DNA of 10,269 bases, taken from NCBI GenBank assembly GCA_034696485.1, contig JAQIWT010001580.1, forward strand, positions 1 through 10,269, read 5' to 3'. Below are positions 1 through 8,938 of this stretch, in pieces (within the stretch, counting starts at the first letter, position 1; the number at the start of each line of letters is the position of its first letter). The notes beneath the pieces were generated by a model. That model ran no database searches, was not told the DNA's origin, and saw only the letters and a list, made by a program, of their open reading frames with translations. The position numbers were made by a program, and so were the translations under genes. Origin of the DNA: Isohypsibius dastychi (taxonomy: Eukaryota > Tardigrada > Eutardigrada > Parachela > Isohypsibiidae).

Positions 1-1290
1 GTTTGTTTGTAATGAATGTTGGCTCATGTGCGTTATTCCCTGTACGGGCCAGTGGCCGGCAATGGAAATCATTTTCCGTATATCGGGGTGGCCGGGAATA
101 GTCATCGTTCATCGTATAGCTTTCGTACCCGCATTACCAGACATCCACAATGTTTCAGGTTTTTTTTCTGAATTCTTGCAGTCAGCTTTTACCGGCTATC
201 AGTCCGTCATTCTTGTCAGCAACCCGAATCCGAGATGGGATCACTCCATGCTCGACGAAATGAGAAAAATTGCTTTTCAGCAATTCGGATTTTCCGGAAT
301 GACGGGAAATGATGTATGCAACTCAGTCCCGGTGATTTTTGTTATCAGTTCAAGTCACGACGAATTGCAGATGAATGACCTTTCGATGGCTGCTTACGAA
401 GCGATCATTGTTTTGTCAAAGGTCACCGAGATTGACTGTATTGTAGTTTCAATAATTGACTTTGCTAACAGATTCTGCGAGAAAGCTATAGAGATCTCTC
501 AAAAAACGCAACTCATGTGAGCGGGGAATCAATTGCACGGAGATTTCTTGGACGAACTTTCGAGTTACCAAGTAGATCTGTCTACATTCTTCTTGGAGGT
601 ATTCTATAACAAAAGTTGGCCTGACTACCGCAACCAATCGTGATTTTTTGACAGGAGTCAGAAGTAACGATGCTGTGTTCTTCCGGTTGAATGTGACTAG
701 CTTTGAACTTGGGGTAGCTAAACTGATTCTCGTCCGACATTTTACATACCGAATACTGAATTTTGATCGGGTTTTCCTTCTTCTGTAGATTGCGTGGAGG
801 TATTCTGCGATTGATGGGCAGCTCAAAGAGGTGTCCGCTCTGGCATCGTTATGGAAATCGCCGAACGGCGCGCCGACTGATGAACCAAAATGTGGCTTGA
901 TAATTCAGTGCAATGAAGGTATGATGCATGATTATGGGTTCATATAAAGACCAGAAAAAACATCCACAAATTTTCAATGTTTGCTTGAAGGCTAGACAAA
1001 GTTCAATATCGTATTGCTTAGCAAAACGATGATCCGTTTATTGTAGTTCTCGCTTCGAGAAGAGATGCAGGATTAGCAACTGGAGTAATACTTCTAACAG
1101 TCATAGCCATGATTATGTTTTGGAGAAGGTGAACATGCATTAAATACCTCTTCTATCTTTCTTAGCCCATGTTGTTTTCAGATTGAGACGAGAATCTATC
1201 TGGTGGCGGCTCGAAAACCGTTCCATCTGCAGGGTTGAGGTTATCCAGCGCGAATCAAGCTGGTCACTAGCATCAATCACCTTGACCTGA
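1..1290 (+). CDS. Receptor guanylate cyclase / natriuretic-peptide-receptor-like protein, 3' part (5' end outside window)
   Basis: Proposed exons are 1-516, 662-713, 789-918, 1047-1128 and 1182-1233, the last one open to a TGA at 1288-1290. All junctions are GT-AG and the phases agree (2, 0, 1, 2). Seen: an alpha/beta ectodomain segment with NVS and NVT glycosylation sequons, then a membrane-proximal stretch WKSPNGAPTDEPKCG, then a helix AGLATGVILLTVIAMIMFW (about 1068-1123), then basic residues and RRESIWWRLENR. Family knowledge: the pattern 'W..G.P..D.P.C' just before the single membrane span, and 'LW+I/V' just after it, are typical of ANF-receptor-type guanylate cyclases, which bind peptide ligands outside and make cGMP inside. 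What is odd is that no complete kinase-homology or cyclase domain follows before the convergent ATPase gene. It could be a truncated or clearance-type receptor, or a decaying gene. The structure of the first 160 bases is uncertain, and another intron may lie there. Confidence 0.62.
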
Positions 1291-1947
1291 ATTGATCACC
1301 GTAGTTATCGTTAATAACCCGTATAGAAATGGAAATGGTATGCAGTTATTCAAATTTATAACAACTTAATTATTATTTTGCCTGCACAAAAGATAGGCGG
1401 CGTTGAAAAAAATCTTCAAGAACACGGGATATTTGAAAGCGTTTAGTTGAGAAAGCGAAAACATGACACATTGGAATAAGAACATAATGGCTTATTTTAA
1501 GCACAGCAAGAACAAAAATCAGTAAAGGGGCAAACCGTGTTGCTGACGGCGGGAGGTATGGTGATTTTTTCTATACATAGTTTACTTGACTCATGACGCT
1601 CGGCTCCTAAGCCTGTCATTAAGCAAAAACTGGGCGGTAAAAGGTCACAAATTTAAGTAACGGGTCAGACGTGATTTCATTCAATAAGCTTTCTTTTTTT
1701 GTCCTGACGACCATAAACCCCGTCAACCAATTTTCAAATAAGATAATCGACTATGGAACGACAGGACTGTTAGATCTAGCAAAGACAGCTAAGCTGGTTC
1801 AAGCTTTTCGGCTCGGCGGAAGCAATCATCACTCACCGCATTGCATCAAAAACTGCTTTCTACATATACCATCAATGTTCACGAGAGGTCTGAGTTTTAT
1901 TCAGAACCAACTGCAAACAATAGTGTGGCAACCCAGTTCCCTCAAAC
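1291..1947. other. Gap after the receptor tail; possible kinase-homology remnants only
   Basis: No convincing gene is visible. The + frame at 1397-1440 reads AALKKIFKNTGYLK between an AG at 1395-1396 and a GT at 1441. Its entry phase (0) matches a donor at 1234 in the last recognised receptor exon. The fragment resembles the start of the kinase-homology domain of receptor guanylate cyclases (IFxNTGxxKG). A second fragment, KIIDYG at 1740-1757, resembles the DFG-like position of that domain. The stretches between them have stops in all + frames and no recognisable motif. This could be intron, 3' UTR or a degraded domain. Confidence 0.3.
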
Positions 1948-2373
1948 ATGTCCCAGGGTGTATTTTCCAGCCTGTCTCCATGGAAAACTTTGGTCATATT
2001 GGGGACTTTTCTTGTCTGCGTGGAAGACAGTTCTGCTGATGCAGCAGAAACCCAGTTCATCAATGGCCGACAAGGTAAGATCTTCGTACGCATCTAGAAA
2101 TTTGGTATCTTTTAAAACCGAAAAAAACCAAGTTTTTGACCACGTTTTTTTGCTCGAACAGAATTTCAGACATCTTTTCCAAAGATACGACTGTATTCAA
2201 GAATCGGCAAAATGAAGCCATGGGCTCATGCCACTCATCTCCAGAGTGTGCCACAAGGAGTTCCAGGGGCGCCAGCAGAATTAGCAGCTGAACCTTCGCT
2301 GCAGCTCACGTTGCGACAGATGCAGCAGAGAGGTCAGAAGAACGAACGAGGAAGCTGGTATCTTGGTGGATAA
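1948..2373 (+). CDS. Candidate small secreted protein, two exons, 112 residues, unknown function
   Basis: Exon 1 (1948-2074) starts at ATG and encodes 42 residues. Residues about 11-25 are a hydrophobic core (PWKTLVILGTFLVCV), followed by a polar EDSSADAAET region, as in a signal peptide with cleavage near residue 31. It ends at a strong donor (CAAG|gtaagat). The intron 2075-2161 is T-rich and ends gaacag. Exon 2 (2162-2373) stays open for 69 codons to TAA. A second AG lies 8 bases downstream (2168-2169); using it shifts the frame to an earlier stop. The mature part has no cysteines and no KR/RR cleavage sites, and ends GSWYLGG. I recognise no family. An alternative is that exon 2 splices onward from a GT at about 2323 to later exons (see 2734-3024). 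Support is only splice signals, signal-peptide character and an open frame. Confidence 0.35.
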
Positions 2374-2733
2374 GTTAAAGAAACAGAAAAGTCGATGTTG
2401 TGTTCTGATTTTGTTGCATTATTATCTAGTGCTCATATGGTTTTTTATCCTCTCAATCACTCGATACGGCGGTGCAGGATTTATAGCGCAAATATGGCAT
2501 GAAACTTCAGACATTCGGTCACCCAAATCTATTCATTTCTGTGAAATGGACTTATTGAAGAAGGTTCTAGTCACGTGAATTCACGTTATTGACAAAAACT
2601 TTGCGGTCAGCATTTCTCAACTAAAAAAATGGGACGAGAAAAAGTTCGTTTGTTTTGCGGTTCGGCTTGTTGAATTTTTACGGAAAACAGTAAACCCTAC
2701 CAATTCGTTTACGGTTCTCTGCTGCCCATCTGA
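2374..2733. other. AT-rich gap, no supported feature
   Basis: This stretch lies between the candidate secreted protein and the Ser-rich ORF. One + frame (2363-2578) has a hydrophobic run but no ATG start, weak coding character and no splice support. A small palindrome, CACGTGAATTCACG, lies at about 2572-2585. I see nothing else here. Confidence 0.5.
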
Positions 2734-2770
2734 GTGACCGAGCGCGGTCCAGTCTGTTCTGTATCTGCGA

Positions 2771-3024
2771 TGAGTCTATCTTCATCTTACCAACAAAAAC
2801 AAGCTCAACCAAGACCATCGAAAAACCAAACAGTTTTGCAACCGAATTTCCCCAATATGGCTTCGCATCCCACCTCGACCGAAGTTTGGTCGGCAGAAAC
2901 TTGTGGAGATCTCTGCAGCGAGTCATCAAGTGATCTGCCCAGTTTCAGTAAAAATACGATGTGGTACGTAAGCTTACTGAAACCGCGCCTGGCTAGTGCA
3001 TTAACACTGAATTCCGAGTCTTAG
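2771..3024 (+). CDS. Hypothetical Ser/Gln/Pro-rich ORF, possibly a terminal exon
   Basis: The open frame runs from about 2734 (an AG precedes at 2732-2733), with the first ATG at 2771, to TAG at 3022-3024. The product is low-complexity and polar (SLSSSYQQKQAQPRP, then a CGDLCSESSSD cluster), like a disordered region, with no recognised domain. A good donor (TAC|gtaagc) lies at 2968 inside it, so the last residues may be intronic. The phase at 2734 (1) would accept a donor at about 2323 in the upstream candidate gene, so it might be that gene's last exon. It ends about 190 bases from the ATPase stop on the other strand (convergent). A chance ORF remains quite possible. Confidence 0.22.
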
Positions 3025-3215
3025 TCTGAACTTTGAGTTTGAGTCTGAAGTACAAATATCTAGTACTTGTGATCTAGAACACAGTACAAAAACTCACTCA
3101 CTTTTGTTGTGTCACATTTCCCCAGAAGATACTGTACCTTGCAAACTATATTACCAAAAATAACGAAGGAACCAAAAGAAGAAAGTTCGTAAAAAATGAC
3201 ATTTCTCCGAAACTA
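3025..3215. other. Convergent 3' flank of the ATPase gene (3' UTR region)
   Basis: This lies between the ATPase stop (3216-3218, - strand) and the end of the + strand ORF. It contains an AATATA variant poly(A) hexamer on the - strand and an irregular GAGTCTGAA/GAGTTTGAG repeat at about 3016-3048. It most likely holds the ATPase 3' UTR. Confidence 0.45.
3147..3152 (-). terminator. Possible poly(A) signal AATATA of the ATPase gene
   Basis: On the - strand AATATA lies about 64 bases downstream of the ATPase stop codon. It is a known weaker variant of AATAAA. No canonical AATAAA was seen within 200 bases downstream of the stop. Confidence 0.25.
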
Positions 3216-6200
3216 TCATAGTTTGGTATCCATTTCCGGAGTAAATGCCTCATTTTGATATCCTCCGACAAGAGAAACTCCGTGAACGCTGGGCGAGGCG
3301 GTTCGATTCGTAACGTTGTTGTCTGACAGTGGAGATGCTGGAATGTATATTTCTGCTTGTTTTTCCAGCCCATTCCACCATCGGAAATCAAATCCAGCCA
3401 AAATTTTGTCCGTAACTAGCTGGTGCGTCTTGGTGTTCCGCAGCCATGGGTATTTTCGGCCGCATTTGTGAAATATGAAATATTCGACTACAGCTTTCTG
3501 GAAAAAAAAGAACGCAGCATGTGAGTGAACTGCCCCGAGTAAACTGAGAATATGTTTCTCCAAGCCTTTTGGCCTCAGGGATTCATGATTCGCATGAGAC
3601 TTGTTTTATTACTTGAAAACCGTCCACCGCAGCCGATGAGTGAATCATTTGTGTACCATTAGAGTGTGCCACCATATCTGCACAAACATGTGGCCTTTAC
3701 AACTTTTCTCTTCTCTCACCTCGAAAACAATCGACAAGATGCCGTTGAATGTAACCAGAGAAAGCAAACGGAGACGATCGTTCCAACTGTTCGGAACTAA
3801 GAGCTGTAAAGCAGGAAAACGCTTTATAAGAGGATGAAAATCTTAGACTTGCTAACCTCAAGTAGCCAGCGAATGGGTTCTGTTGGTCCCAGAAGTAGAA
3901 AGAGATCAAATGCCACCATAAATAATGCGAAGAAACAGAACATTTCTGCGAAAGATAAAATCAGTGATGCCACAGCGCACTGTCACTCAATGCATACTGT
4001 TTTTGTAGAGCATCTTGCGATAGGGCCGACCTTTGGAGAAAGCCACAGCCAACCAGACGTACTGGAACGCGCTAACGGAGAATACCGCAAAGTTCTCTTT
4101 CGAATAAAATGGCGGCGTTCCTGTTCCGTTTGCGTACATATTCTCGTAAGATGTCGCATCCTTAGTGGAGTAGGCCACAAAGAAAGCAGATAACTGTAGA
4201 GCGAAGACGATGATGACTTGAGTGAAAATAGAGAGTAGGGGGACAAAGGCAATCAAGCTGGTGGGTGGTGGGGTCTTGGCCAGACGCTCGCTGGCTTTAG
4301 AGCGGCCGAATGTTGCACTCAGAACAAGTACTTGAGCGATGTCCGAATAGAGGAACTGTAGATCGGAAAAGTTAGTGGCGATCTGGAAAAGACATACTTA
4401 ACTGATACTGTCAAAGTAACAACCAGAAGAAACGAGGTCATACTGTACTGTCTCGATGCTAACGGACACTTTTATAACCCTGGTGGTAATTTACCCCCGG
4501 CCATTTTACCTTACTTAGTGAGGGTACCACCATACGATGGCTTTTTGCCCCAGTGGTAAAGTACCACCACGGTCTAAAAAGTGTCCGTTAGCATCGAGAC
4601 AGTACAGTAATACCGAATAGAGCAAGATCACAGAGAAAAATTGTGTCAGGCTGTATCCGGCCATATATTTGAAGATCTGCGTAGAACGACAAAACTATTT
4701 CCAGATCACAAGGAATGGATGGTGAGCAACCTACTCCAAAAGATGTGACCAGCGCCGCACGGCCCTCTTTGATAACTGTTGGCACGCAACTGATGCTCCC
4801 TGTGCATGCGGTGAAAGGTGCCGCTGCAGCTGCTTCGGACTCTGACAGCGATATCCCCGTATGTGCTGCTTTTAAAGCCTAAGTATTGGTTACTCTGAAT
4901 TTGTTCGTAATGATATCAATTCATCAATATATCCGCTTACGCCACAGTCATTTGTCCCATCTCCACACATGGCCACAAAATATCCTTCTTTCTGCAAATC
5001 TTCAACTAGTCTTTCTTTCTGCGTTGGTGACATGCGAGCGAAAACGCAGCCTTCCGCTAACAACTACAGAAAACTTGATTCTCGAAGAAAATTGGCTTCT
5101 GATCAGAACTAGCTTTCTGACGAATACAACTTACTTTTTTGAGAGCTTGCGGATTTTCTGAACGAATTTGTGAATAGGATTCGCCATTTACAGCCAAATG
5201 AATCCGGGGAATTCCGACCATACCCGTTTTCTCTGCGATCACATGTTACTCAGAAAAAGTTATTTCACTGTTGCTCATTTTTCTTGTGTCAGTCTCCGTC
5301 GAGAACCGAGAACACCGAAACAAATGTTTGTTAAAATAGGAGCTACGGTTTTACCTTGAATGTCGTTCAGTGATGCTGAACCAGACTCGGAATGTGACCA
5401 TGTAATCGGACCGTCCTTATTCGATGATACAACCTGAATATCATCCCACGGGCCAATCATTCCGCACTCTCCTGAAACATAGCAGAAAAGACACTTTGCG
5501 TAACAGGTAATTTATTGCACCTTTCATTGTCAATACATACTTGCAACCGATATTGCGGTGTGCATATTGTCGCCGGTAATCATGAGGCATCTGATATTTG
5601 CACTGTGCAGTTCTGATATAACGTCTGTCGAATCAATCTTCAGCCGATTTTCCATTACGATGAAGCCGACAAAAATCAAATCGTAGTCTAAGTCTTCTTG
5701 CAATAATTTGTTGATTTTATGGAACTTGTAATCTTTGAGGATCTTAAAAGCCACGGCAAGAACGCGAAATCCTCGTCTTGTGAAGGAGTTCAGTCTTTCA
5801 AAAAAATCCAACGGAACTAAAGAAATACATATTCAAGTTCAGTATGGAACTCCTTGCAACTCCTCAAACTCACCAGTTTCCGCACAGCAGAGCTTGACAA
5901 CTGTTTCCGGAGCGCCTTTGACCAAGTACCAAAAGCTGGTCTCACTCTCCAGCTTCACTATTGTACTCATGCGTTGCAGAGTGGATGAGAACGGGAAATC
6001 GCGTATGATTCCCACGCTGATACGATTCTGAAGATATCACGATAATCACAGCAGTTTTGACTTCAAACTGATTATACAGATAGTCGCAAAAAGTCATGCG
6101 GTATTTTGACGTCACATGAATGCTAAGTCTACGAGGATCACGTCAGAGAACCGCAGTAATTTGTGCGACTATCTGTATCACCATAGACAAGAATGAGTTT

Positions 6201-8938
6201 CAAACTTTTACCATTGGATCCGATAGAGAAGGACCATTGACAACTGTCGGCACAATAAGGTCGAAGTTGGACCCCTCCGGAACGTCCGGCTCGTTCAGTT
6301 CCCATTCAAGTGACTGGAACATGATCAGATCAACCGGATCACCGGAAACCTTCCCTCCAATAATTGTCAAGCCATGACAAGCCGCCATACAGATCTTCAT
6401 AATACCGTCCGGTAAAACTTTGGGATCCTCGACATCCTCGCAAAACCTGGATGAATGATGCAATAATATTCATTCAAGAGAAAAAAGCGGCGAAGTTAGT
6501 TGTGCGTTACTGTGATTCTCGGCACGGCAGGACACATTTGAGATCAAGACCGTCTTGCGTCAGAGTTCCTGTCTTTGACATGAGAGGCATTACTGAAGAA
6601 GCTGAGAAGCCACACATTATGCAAACCTTGTCAAAGCAGACTACATTGATGCTTCCACAGACGTTAATGGCTCGTGGACTCAGACAGAATATACGATACT
6701 TTTTCAATCGTCTTTGGGCATATACGATCCCAACTAAGAGTAAACGTCGGTCATATTGTTAAGATCATCAATATGTTGATGTTTTGGCACGCTGCGTACC
6801 AGAAAGGGCGGCTGGAAGTGCCGGTGGGACAGCGATTGTGATGACATCTAGTGACCTGAAAAAATACCATGACCTCCTGAGAAACTATCAAGACAATTCC
6901 AGTCAATTGATGAAAGTACCGTATGATGATTTCGCTGACGTCCTGGCCTCGCTTAGCCTGTGAGAAATACAAGAAAACTGACACAATCTGCCAGTAGGGT
7001 TCAGTTGGTGTTCTATAGAGGCTGAACCACTCACACGCAGAATGGCGGAATAGATCATTCCACAAAACGCAATAGCAGCCAGCAGCATGACAAAATAGTA
7101 GGTGTGTCTGTAGAAGCGAAAGTCAACTGGTTTCGGGAACATAATGCTCCGAATGAGAGCGCCTTTTGACGTCGTAAACGCTGAAGAAAAGACACTGTAC
7201 ATTTTTCAAAGTCATCACAAGCCACGCTTTTACCTGTTCGGATGCACACCGCTTTGACTGCCTCTTTCCCATGGTAGCGCGTCTGTAGGACTCTCGTCCC
7301 ACAGAATAACATGTGACGCTGATGGGTTTTAATGTCAAAAATCCCACTTTGGTCGGGAATCGACGTTTTAGTCACAGGTACACTTTCTCCTGTACACCAA
7401 ATCATCAATATCAAGTCAGCGCTGAGCTGTTAATGCTGACCAGTCAATGCAGACTCATTGACGATAGCATTGCCAGCTATCAAGACCGCATCACAGACAA
7501 CTTCGCCACTGGAAGGAATGATAAAAATGTCACCGGGAACGAGCTGACGACTGCTGATCAGCTGGAGATCGCCACCAGGGCGGCAGACTTGAACATCCTC
7601 TGGCCCATGAATACGGTCTCTCAGCATTTTCTCCGCCTTCCGCGTTTCATATATGGTCAAAGCTAAGGATGCGCTCGTCGTGATGGCGATCGCCCCGGCA
7701 TAATAATAATAACTGCATCCAAAAACCAATGAGGCTTCACAACTTAAATTGGTGTAGCCACAGTCAAACACCTACCCATAAGAGCACCATAGTGATATAC
7801 TAAACAGCTGAAAGATATAGAACGGGTTCAACACCTGATAAAATGCAAACCGTTAAACCACGATATCACAGTGCGTTTACAATTTGCCCGCACTTCACGG
7901 ATGAGTATAGTGAAAATTCCAGTTAGAAAAATGACAATTTCGTTCGGTCGAAATAACAGCTGTCTGCAAACACAGGTGAGCGTGACATGACAGAACCACG
8001 GGGCCTATAAGATGACTCTCCCACCTGGCCTGAGTGTCCTGGTTTGTTAGCGGTTTGCAGTCACGGAAATAATCGGTTGTAAGATTCTGGTCCAGACCCA
8101 GAACTTTGTGGAACGATGAGGTGGAGTCATGCCACAGGTAGCGCATCTGTCGGTCATCAAAATACCGCACCGACTTACAATAGAAGAATGTTCCCTAATG
8201 GAATGCACACAGTGTTGCCACTGGAATCTTGTAGTCACGAAGTAGATGCCACTTTCAGCGTCAACCTACATTTTGACCTGGGAAAATGGCCGATTCGGTC
8301 TGTGAAGAAGCTGGGCTGCTGAAATAAAGAAATGTCGTCCGAACAGCCCATGTTTTCAACCCGCACTTGTCGATAAGTCAAAGCCGACTTCACTTCACAG
8401 AATTATGATTAATCTTAGTTAATCACGATCTCAATAATTCACGATAGCTTTTGAGATGCTTTGTTTTTCCATCAAGATAGAACAGTTAAAATATGTCAGG
8501 TTAATGATTACCATAATTTGTTTCCATTTCTGTGGACTGACCTGACATTGTTTGTATCCAGAAACCGCACCTGACAGACGAATTTTTGTCTGAATGGATC
8601 CTGTGAATATATAGCTGTTTTTGCAACGCACTTGCATTCTTTATACAGTGACAACAACCTCAACAAGAACACAATCGGCAGTTCCCAGATCTGTGGGAGA
8701 ATGGGTGCAGTAAAGCATCCAATGCTTCATCCAGTAGAAAGTGAGCCTCAGGACACCCAACGTGGCGATGATGATACCCCATGTTAACACTGTCCTGAAT
8801 AAACTTCTCCGGTAACCACGAACAACCTGCAAATGGGAGCTCTGTTTAGAAGCATGCTTCACTATACAACGTCTCAGCACTGACCAGTTCGTCCTCCTCG
8901 CCCTTGTTTAGTGTAGCGTACAGATATCCATTTGCCAT
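3216..8938 (-). CDS. ATP13A3: P5B-type P-type ATPase, ATP13A2/ATP13A3 family (polyamine-transporter type), complete, 26 exons
   Basis: The spliced product is 1175 residues, within the usual 1150-1230 for the family. Motifs in order are: short cytosolic N-terminus and membrane-inserting helix (about 29-50); VLNPFYIFQ at 195-203; actuator loop with VPGD and TGES (304-307); M4 with PPALP (428-432), the P5B signature; phosphorylation motif DKTGTLT with Asp471; nucleotide-binding KGAPE (608-612); TGDN (703-706); hinge GDGTNDC (820-826); then six C-terminal helices, about 876-896, 900-921, 938-965, 994-1012, 1026-1045 and 1065-1082. The tail of 93 residues is polar. The family pumps polyamines out of late endosomes and lysosomes into the cytosol, coupled to ATP hydrolysis through an aspartyl phosphate. 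The start at 8938 is the first ATG after an in-frame TGA upstream, and [18 protein letters not shown] leads directly into the conserved VRGYRRS. All catalytic residues are present, so it should be active. Family is certain; the choice among ATP13A2, 3, 4 or 5 is not. Confidence 0.93.
3645..3677 (-). other. Possible alternative terminal exon of the ATPase
   Basis: After the donor at 3719 an acceptor (tttgtgcag) occurs 42 bases on. It would add [10 protein letters not shown] and a TGA, replacing the 93-residue tail. The main model uses the stronger T-rich acceptor at 3498 because its product ([13 protein letters not shown]...) continues the family's C-terminal helix and tail. Confidence 0.2.
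4443..4607. mobile_element. Palindromic MITE (165 bp) with long terminal inverted repeats and TA target duplication
   Basis: The element lies in ATPase intron 22. The first 31 bases of each end are perfectly inverted (CTGTACTGTCTCGATGCTAA at the tips). Imperfect similarity continues to about 58 bases, with 51 of 58 matching by eye. TA dinucleotides flank it at 4441-4442 and 4608-4609. The inner part repeats a GGTGGTA / TACCACC module several times, so the whole could fold into a hairpin. It has no coding capacity. TA duplication and palindromy suggest mobilisation by a Tc1/mariner-type transposase (inference). Removing it with one TA leaves a 64-bp intron, typical for this gene. Confidence 0.88.
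6077..6175. mobile_element. Short MITE-like element (99 bp) with terminal inverted repeats and TA flanks
   Basis: The element lies in ATPase intron 15 (6028-6211). The left end CAGATAGTCGCA is the exact inverse of the right end TGCGACTATCTG. Imperfect inversion extends to about 38 bases, including TGCGGT and a TGACGT block. TA lies on both sides (6075-6076 and 6176-6177). It differs in sequence from the element at 4443, so it is a second family. It has no coding capacity. Removing it with one TA would leave an intron of 83 bp. Confidence 0.78.

Larger units (their letters stand above)
3216..8938 (-). other. Exon map of the ATPase gene
   Basis: Exons in transcript order: 8938-8885, 8826-8647, 8600-8542, 8318-8270, 8194-8025, 7963-7894, 7834-7776, 7712-7441, 7389-7234, 7180-7035, 6957-6920, 6855-6800, 6733-6627, 6572-6511, 6446-6212, 6027-5874, 5816-5541, 5471-5355, 5232-5135, 5063-4941, 4878-4735, 4676-4614, 4382-3998, 3945-3857, 3803-3720, 3497-3216. 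The total is 3528 bases, or 1176 codons including the stop. Every intron is GT-AG. Least certain are exons 3-5 (8542-8600, 8270-8318, 8194 start), where conservation is low. There the [10 protein letters not shown] and [11 protein letters not shown] segments fix the frame. The last junction (3720 to 3497) is also less certain, because an alternative terminal exon exists. Confidence 0.85.

Noticed and set aside
449-826. 125-codon open frame on the - strand
   Set aside because: It overlaps the receptor exons and introns on the + strand. The product has no domain, and the + strand exons match a known family.
1671-2039. 122-codon + strand open frame
   Set aside because: It opens with GTG rather than ATG and shows no domain beyond a short DYG-like match. 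Part of it overlaps the signal-peptide frame, which has better splice support.
2363-2578. 71-codon + frame with a hydrophobic run
   Set aside because: It has no ATG, no splice support and AT-rich composition; likely chance.
3834-4193. 119-codon + strand frame and the paired - strand 89-codon frame at 3983-4252
   Set aside because: Both are shadows of ATPase exons 23 and 24, read in the wrong frame or strand.
6507-6707. The ATPase motif appears broken (FDK separated from TGTLT by 18 residues) in the plain translation
   Set aside because: The extra stretch begins GT, ends AG and is 54 bp like its neighbours. It is an intron, and the spliced motif is intact.
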